From positions 2,170,001 through 2,234,000 of the forward strand of contig NZ_LT630003.1 in assembly GCF_900105615.1 (NCBI RefSeq): a stretch of 64,000 bases of DNA, written 5' to 3'. Positions 59,863-64,000 of this stretch are shown in pieces. The position numbers and the translations under genes were made by a program. A model generated the notes under the pieces. The model saw only the letters and a program-made list of their open reading frames with translations, did no database searches and was not told the DNA's origin. Every line of letters starts with the position of its first letter. Position 1 is the first letter of the stretch. The stretch comes from Lacrimispora sphenoides JCM 1415 (GTDB lineage: Bacteria; Bacillota; Clostridia; Lachnospirales; Lachnospiraceae).

Positions 59863-59890
59863 TTATATGCCATATAATATTACTTGTCAA
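59862..59890 (-). promoter_or_regulatory. Promoter of the pspC-padR operon
   Basis: -35 TTGACA (59885-59890), 17-base spacer, -10 TATAAT (59862-59867): full consensus, as expected for a tightly repressed promoter. Confidence 0.9.
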
Positions 59891-59931
59891 CACCTATTGA
59901 ATTTTTTATTCTACCCCCATAAAAAAATAAA

Positions 59932-59970
59932 AACGGATGCTTCAGGCAATTCACCTTGAAGTCATCCGTT
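59932..59970 (-). terminator. Terminator of the rbs/TRAP-binding-protein operon
   Basis: Stem of about 13-14 bp (59932-59944 with 59956-59970, one bulge) followed on the minus strand by TTTTTATTTTTTT. Confidence 0.9.
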
Positions 59971-59979
59971 ATCCATTCA

Positions 59980-61020
59980 TCACCGTATCTGGGCGATCCG
60001 GTTTACCACATCAATATATTCGCTGCAATACATTTGATAAACTGTCATGACAGCTGCCCGAAAGCGCACCTGTTCTGACGAGCTAAGCTCCGTGACAATG
60101 CAGCCGGCCTTTATCAGCCGCTTCCTGACATTCTCCTCACGAATCTCCCACAGTCTTCTTTCATACCTGGCAGACTCTTCAGCGCAGGCCGTAATGATCT
60201 TCCTGTCCGCATCACTTAACTTCTCCCAGGTAGCCTGGGAGGCCACCTGCATCTCAGGGATCCTGGTGTGGGCATCCAGCGTGATGTATTTTGCCACCTC
60301 ATAATGTCCCATGGTTTCATAGGATGGCCAGTTGTTTTCCGCACCATCGATGGTGCTGGTTTCTAAGGCTGCATAAACTTCAGAATAAGCCATTGGAACC
60401 GCCCTGGCACCAAGTGCCTCCACCATAGCCGACATCATGTCGGAATTGGCAACGCGAATGCGCATCTTTTTCATATCCTCTATGCATTTTATAGGGCGGG
60501 AAGAATTGTAAAAATGTCTGGCACCTGCATCATACCAGGAAAGGGCCACCAGATCGCTTTCCTTTAAATCCTCCTTAAATTCCTCTCCGATCTCTCCATC
60601 AAGCACTTTCCACATATGCTTTTCATCTCTGTACAGGTAAGGCAGCTGCAGTACATTAAATTTAGGCTTTATTTCAGCCAGGATCATGACCGAAACCCGG
60701 GCAAAATCGATCCCGCCGTATTGAAGCTGTTCTACCACTTCGTTTTCACTCCCCATTTCACCGCCGGCAAACACATTGATCTTGATCCTTCCGGACGTCT
60801 TTTCCTGCACCAGCTCTGCAAATTTCCTTGCTCCCTGTACGGTTGGATAATCCTCCGGCTGGTTATCCGCATAGGAAAGCACATATTCCGGCGCTTCTTT
60901 CCTGCCCCCTAAAAAAAGAGCTTTCCCCGGATTTCCCGCTTTCAGGAGAATGATAAAAAAGCAAGCTGCAGCCACTGTAAAAACAATCAAAGCCGCCCTT
61001 TTTGCAATCTGTTTGTCCAT
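59980..61020 (-). CDS. TRAP-type C4-dicarboxylate/sugar-acid binding protein (DctP family), membrane anchored
   Basis: 346 residues. One N-terminal membrane span (about 7-23), no proper lipobox, then the DctP fold: YVLSYADNQPEDYPTVQGARKFAELVQEKTSGRIKI (in parts), the MRIRVANSD(M) strand with the conserved ligand-binding Arg, and EVYAALETSTIDGAENNWPSY, the family signature. No DctQ/DctM membrane genes are near; instead it is the last gene of a ribose-type ABC operon. It may supply a sensor or an unlinked TRAP transporter. The start is the ATG at 61018-61020; a TTG at 61035 is an alternative. Confidence 0.88.
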   Translation of the reverse strand: MDKQIAKRAALIVFTVAAACFFIILLKAGNPGKALFLGGRKEAPEYVLSYADNQPEDYPTVQGARKFAELVQEKTSGRIKINVFAGGEMGSENEVVEQLQYGGIDFARVSVMILAEIKPKFNVLQLPYLYRDEKHMWKVLDGEIGEEFKEDLKESDLVALSWYDAGARHFYNSSRPIKCIEDMKKMRIRVANSDMMSAMVEALGARAVPMAYSEVYAALETSTIDGAENNWPSYETMGHYEVAKYITLDAHTRIPEMQVASQATWEKLSDADRKIITACAEESARYERRLWEIREENVRKRLIKAGCIVTELSSSEQVRFRAAVMTVYQMYCSEYIDVVNRIAQIR

Positions 61021-61086
61021 TCCTTTTACCCCCAAAACGCCTCCCCTGGGCACAGAGGAAGCGCTTGTTATTTATATTATTTTTGA

Positions 61087-62163
61087 TTATGGATTGATGA
61101 TGCTCTGTACTTCAGCGTCATCAACATTATCAGTATTAACCAGGATTACACCTGTATCTACTGTCTTTTCTTTTACAGTGTTTCCAGCAGACAGTTCAAG
61201 AGCTGTCTTTACGCCGTCATATCCCATATAAAACTGGCGCTGTACTACAGAAGACACATCGTATTCGCCGCTGCGGATCATGGTTTCAATTTCTGCAGAG
61301 AAGTCAAATCCAACCATGGAGATGTCGGTGCGTCCGGATTCTGTAAGACCAGTTACAAATCCTACGGTAGAACCGTTGTTAGGACCAAACACTGCTTTTA
61401 AGTTCGGATATGTGGTGATAAAGTCCTGGCAGAAACCTACTGCCTTGCTGATATCTCCATCGTTTACCTTAATATCATTGTTTAATACCTGCCATTTTTC
61501 AGGAGCATTTTCCTGCCAGTACTCGTTAAAGCCCTTCACACGGTCATTGATGGTCTGAGAACCGGTGGAGCCAACCTGAATGGCGATCTGAGCATCTTCT
61601 GTTTCAGAAACGCCCTTGTCTTTCAGCCTGCGCATAAGTTCCTCAGCAGCAACTTTACCTGCTTCTACGTTATTGGTTAAAAGAGCAGCACTGTAGTTTT
61701 CGCTATTGATCACTGTATCTACCAGAACTACCGGTATTCCTGAATTATACGCCTCTGTGATCGGAGCGTCAAGGGATACACTGTCTAAAGGAGCGATTAC
61801 GATTCCATCTGCCTGTGCTGATACTGCATTCTGCAGCAGGGTAAGCTGGCCTTCAATATCTGATTCCAGAGCAGTTCCTACTACTACTACGTTGCATCCC
61901 AGTTCCTTACCGGCCTGTTCTGCACCGGCCTGAAGCACGCTCCAGTACTGGTTTCCAAGAACCTTTACTATTACGTAAATGGTTTTCTCTCCCTTTGCTG
62001 TATCACCCTTAGCGGAATCTTTAGATTCTTCCGCCTTTTCAGCAGCCGCCCCCTGGCTGGATTCTGCTGCCGCAGTGGTAGCGTTGCTTGACTGGCTTCC
62101 ACAGCCGGTCAGACCGGCAACTGCCATAGCTGCTGCCAACAAAACTGCCGTTACTTTTCTCAT
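61087..62163 (-). CDS. rbsB: Ribose-type sugar-binding lipoprotein (RbsB-like)
   Basis: 358 residues. Lipoprotein signal with lipobox LTGC (Cys21) and a Ser/Ala/Lys-rich linker. The type 1 fold has IVKVLGNQYWSVLQAGAEQAGKELG (in parts), GIVIAPLDSVSLDAPI, IPVVLVDTVIN and VGFDFSAEIETMIRSGEYD. It delivers a pentose or similar sugar to the rbsC/rbsA products, encoded just upstream in the operon. Confidence 0.9.
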   Translation of the reverse strand: MRKVTAVLLAAAMAVAGLTGCGSQSSNATTAAAESSQGAAAEKAEESKDSAKGDTAKGEKTIYVIVKVLGNQYWSVLQAGAEQAGKELGCNVVVVGTALESDIEGQLTLLQNAVSAQADGIVIAPLDSVSLDAPITEAYNSGIPVVLVDTVINSENYSAALLTNNVEAGKVAAEELMRRLKDKGVSETEDAQIAIQVGSTGSQTINDRVKGFNEYWQENAPEKWQVLNNDIKVNDGDISKAVGFCQDFITTYPNLKAVFGPNNGSTVGFVTGLTESGRTDISMVGFDFSAEIETMIRSGEYDVSSVVQRQFYMGYDGVKTALELSAGNTVKEKTVDTGVILVNTDNVDDAEVQSIINP

Positions 62164-62189
62164 TTCATTTTCCTCCTGAATTGTTTGTT

Positions 62190-63239
62190 TTATTTTTTCA
62201 AGCCAAAAAACCGCTTGATTGCCCCTAAGTCTCCGCTCTTCTTCGCTGTCTGAGATGCTACTGCAATCAACAGGATAATACCTACGATCATCTGCTGCCA
62301 GAAGGAATTGACACCGTTTAAGTTCAGTCCGTTCCGGATTACACCCATCATCAAGGCTCCGATTACCGTATTAAGAATCGTTCCTTCTCCGCCCAGGATG
62401 GAGATGCCTCCCAATACAGACGCTGCAATTGCTTCCATCTCATAACCGTTTCCTGCCGTAGGCTGGGCACTGGAAAGACGGGAAGCAACCAGGATTCCGC
62501 AGATTGCTGCAGATAAACCGGAAATACAATATGCGAACATACGTGTCTTTACTGCATTAATTCCAGAAAGCTTTGCAGCCTCTAAGTTGGAACCACAGGC
62601 ATAGATCTGGCGTCCGATCCGCATTTTTGCAAGTACAATTCCTAAAACCAAAGCATAAACCAAAGTAATGATAACGCTGTAGGGAAGTCCATCCCCTCCG
62701 ATCCTTCCGCCGCCCAGAACGTAAAACTGTTTCTGAATTTCCTTAGAAGGAATGTTCGTTGTATACAGAGGTGCGCCGTTTACAAGCACGTTTGCCATGC
62801 CTCGGTATACCCACTGGGTTGCCAGAGTTGCAACAAAGGGCACAACCCCCAGGATTTCAATAAAAAATCCATTCATAATACCTGTCATGATACCCATGAT
62901 CAGACAAAGTGCGATACATACCACAAGAGGCAGTCCCTGCATCAGAAGTGATACCATAATAATGCCTGACAGTGCCATGGAAGCGCCGGCAGATAAATCG
63001 TTTCCTCCGCAGACCAGACAGAAGGTCAGGCCGCAGCCGATGATGGTATAGGTAACGATCTGCTGCAGAAGGTTCTGCAGATTGGCCGGGGCTAAAAATT
63101 TAGCAGGCTGAAGAATCGAAAACAGCACAAACAGTCCGACCAGGATGCACAGTGAGTAGATTGCCCGCCGTGTGGCTGCATTTAGCTTGTTGAACGAACC
63201 GCCTTTCTTTTCCTGCACCATTGCTTTTAAGTTTCCCAT
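62190..63239 (-). CDS. rbsC: Ribose-type ABC transporter permease (RbsC-like)
   Basis: 349 residues with about 8-10 membrane spans. Family segments: LVCGGNDLSAGASMALSGI, GVVPFVATLATQWVYRGMANVL, ACGSNLEAAKLSGINAVKTRM (ATPase-contact loop) and EAIAASVLGGISILGGEGT. Starts 2 bases after the rbsA stop. Same family as mglC but clearly distinct. Confidence 0.93.
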   Translation of the reverse strand: MGNLKAMVQEKKGGSFNKLNAATRRAIYSLCILVGLFVLFSILQPAKFLAPANLQNLLQQIVTYTIIGCGLTFCLVCGGNDLSAGASMALSGIIMVSLLMQGLPLVVCIALCLIMGIMTGIMNGFFIEILGVVPFVATLATQWVYRGMANVLVNGAPLYTTNIPSKEIQKQFYVLGGGRIGGDGLPYSVIITLVYALVLGIVLAKMRIGRQIYACGSNLEAAKLSGINAVKTRMFAYCISGLSAAICGILVASRLSSAQPTAGNGYEMEAIAASVLGGISILGGEGTILNTVIGALMMGVIRNGLNLNGVNSFWQQMIVGIILLIAVASQTAKKSGDLGAIKRFFGLKK

Positions 63240-63241
63240 CC

Positions 63242-64000
63242 TTACTCTCCCTTTCTATTACCGCTGCCTGTTAACACGGGCGCCGGTTTTCCTTCTAGTT
63301 TGTTATAACCTGCCGCAAGATACAGGATATCTTCCTGAGTAGCGGTCTTTGCATCTAATTCTCCGTTGATTTCACCCTGGTGAATGACCAGAATCCGGTC
63401 GCTCATGCCAAGGATCTCCGGCAGTTCAGAAGAAATCATGATAATGGACACTCCCTGGGCGCTCAGCTTGTTAAACAGCTCATACACCTCATACTTGGCT
63501 CCTACATCGATTCCTCTGGTTGGTTCGTCAACGATCAGCACCTTTACATCATTGCACAGCCATTTGGCTAAAACTACCTTTTGCTGATTGCCTCCGGAAA
63601 GATTTCCGCAAAGCTGGTGTACGCTTGGGGTTTTCGTACGCAGAAGCTCTACATATTTTTCCGCATTTTTAAGCCCTTCCTTGTCATTGATAAATCCATA
63701 ATGAGTGATGTTTGGAAGATGGGCCATGTTCGTATTATATTTAATGTCAAGGCCAAGAGCCAGACCATCACGCTTCCGGTCCTCCGTAGCATATCCGATC
63801 CCATGTTTAATGGCCTGGATCACAGAGTTGATCTTGATTGGTTTTCCTTCCAGCGTAAGCTCCATGGAATCCGCCTGATCCGCACCGAAGATGCAGCGCA
63901 TAAGCTCTGTTCTTCCCGCTCCTACCAGTCCTGATATTCCGAGGATTTCTCCTTTTCTCACACAAAAATAATCCGCATTTACTTTAGTGCCTCTGCGGAC
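63242..64000 (-). CDS. rbsA: Ribose-type ABC transporter ATP-binding protein (RbsA-like), C-terminal half
   Basis: 253 residues visible; the gene continues past the window end. This is the second ABC domain of a two-domain sugar ATPase: degenerate P-loop region ISGLVGAGRTELMRCIFG, signature LSGGNQQKVVLAKWL, Walker B VLIVDEPTRGIDVGAKYEVYEL and ISSELPEILGMSDRILVIHQGE. The first domain and the start are outside the window. Confidence 0.94.
   Translation of the reverse strand, partial: VRRGTKVNADYFCVRKGEILGISGLVGAGRTELMRCIFGADQADSMELTLEGKPIKINSVIQAIKHGIGYATEDRKRDGLALGLDIKYNTNMAHLPNITHYGFINDKEGLKNAEKYVELLRTKTPSVHQLCGNLSGGNQQKVVLAKWLCNDVKVLIVDEPTRGIDVGAKYEVYELFNKLSAQGVSIIMISSELPEILGMSDRILVIHQGEINGELDAKTATQEDILYLAAGYNKLEGKPAPVLTGSGNRKGE

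Overview
The window reads as a chromosomal segment of an anaerobic, spore-forming Firmicute, most likely a Lachnospiraceae (Clostridium cluster XIVa, Lacrimispora/Hungatella-like). The support is [FeFe]-hydrogenase maturation genes, an alpha/beta-type small acid-soluble spore protein, a complete anaerobic cobalt-early corrin pathway, clostridial YesM/YesN two-component systems and a large load of sugar ABC transporters. The genus is inference. Almost every gene is on the minus strand; the only convincing plus-strand gene is a small CYTH protein (3987-4439). I saw no rRNA, tRNA, insertion sequence, phage gene or CRISPR array.

Layout, left to right. 1-3721: sensor fragment, sugar-binding lipoprotein, DJ-1/PfpI protein and a galactose-type binding lipoprotein. 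4637-8471: mglB-mglA-mglC galactose transporter. 8661-14223: two membrane-anchored sugar-binding proteins, a YesM-type kinase and a YesN-type regulator, which look like the sensor for that transporter. 14292-20192: B12 locus 1 (cobS, divergent cobU-like gene, cbiB, cobD, cbiP, cbiC). 20449-21768: MATE exporter behind an attenuator. 21964-23302: orphan OadG/OadB-like sodium-pump subunits behind a riboswitch-like leader. 23618-26670: hydrogenase maturation (hydF, hydG and a TM1266-type regulator). 26918-30549: osmC, lipoyl-fused dihydrolipoyl dehydrogenase, lipoate ligase and marR. 30873-46068: a glycan locus with two-component system, ABC permeases, GH112 phosphorylase, GH88, GH29, binding protein, and a phosphate-ester-type MFS carrier between two PHP proteins. 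46285-56458: GNAT, then B12 locus 2 (transcribed cbiD-L-F-G-H-[J-E]-T-A-cobT-cobU). 56724-59783: SASP, PspC, DUF4097, DUF1700, PadR and PspC, an envelope-stress type module. 59980-64000: a ribose-type ABC operon (rbsA partial, rbsC, rbsB) ending in an orphan TRAP-type binding protein.

The two B12 loci together cover corrin-ring synthesis from precorrin-2 to the nucleotide loop; cobaltochelatase, corrinoid adenosyltransferase and phosphatase genes are absent. I found no cobalamin riboswitch upstream of either locus.

The least expected signal is a family of about 52-bp hairpin repeats (family R, at least 12 copies plus one inverted degenerate copy) in six intergenic regions. Copies are often tandem at an exact 52-bp period and are placed so that the end of the repeat supplies or abuts the ribosome-binding site of the next gene. 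A second family (B, three copies of about 45 bp) and a duplicated 31-bp ribosome-binding leader are also present. These repeats create false N-terminal extensions in open reading frames, so several starts below were moved downstream to the codon with a good Shine-Dalgarno sequence.
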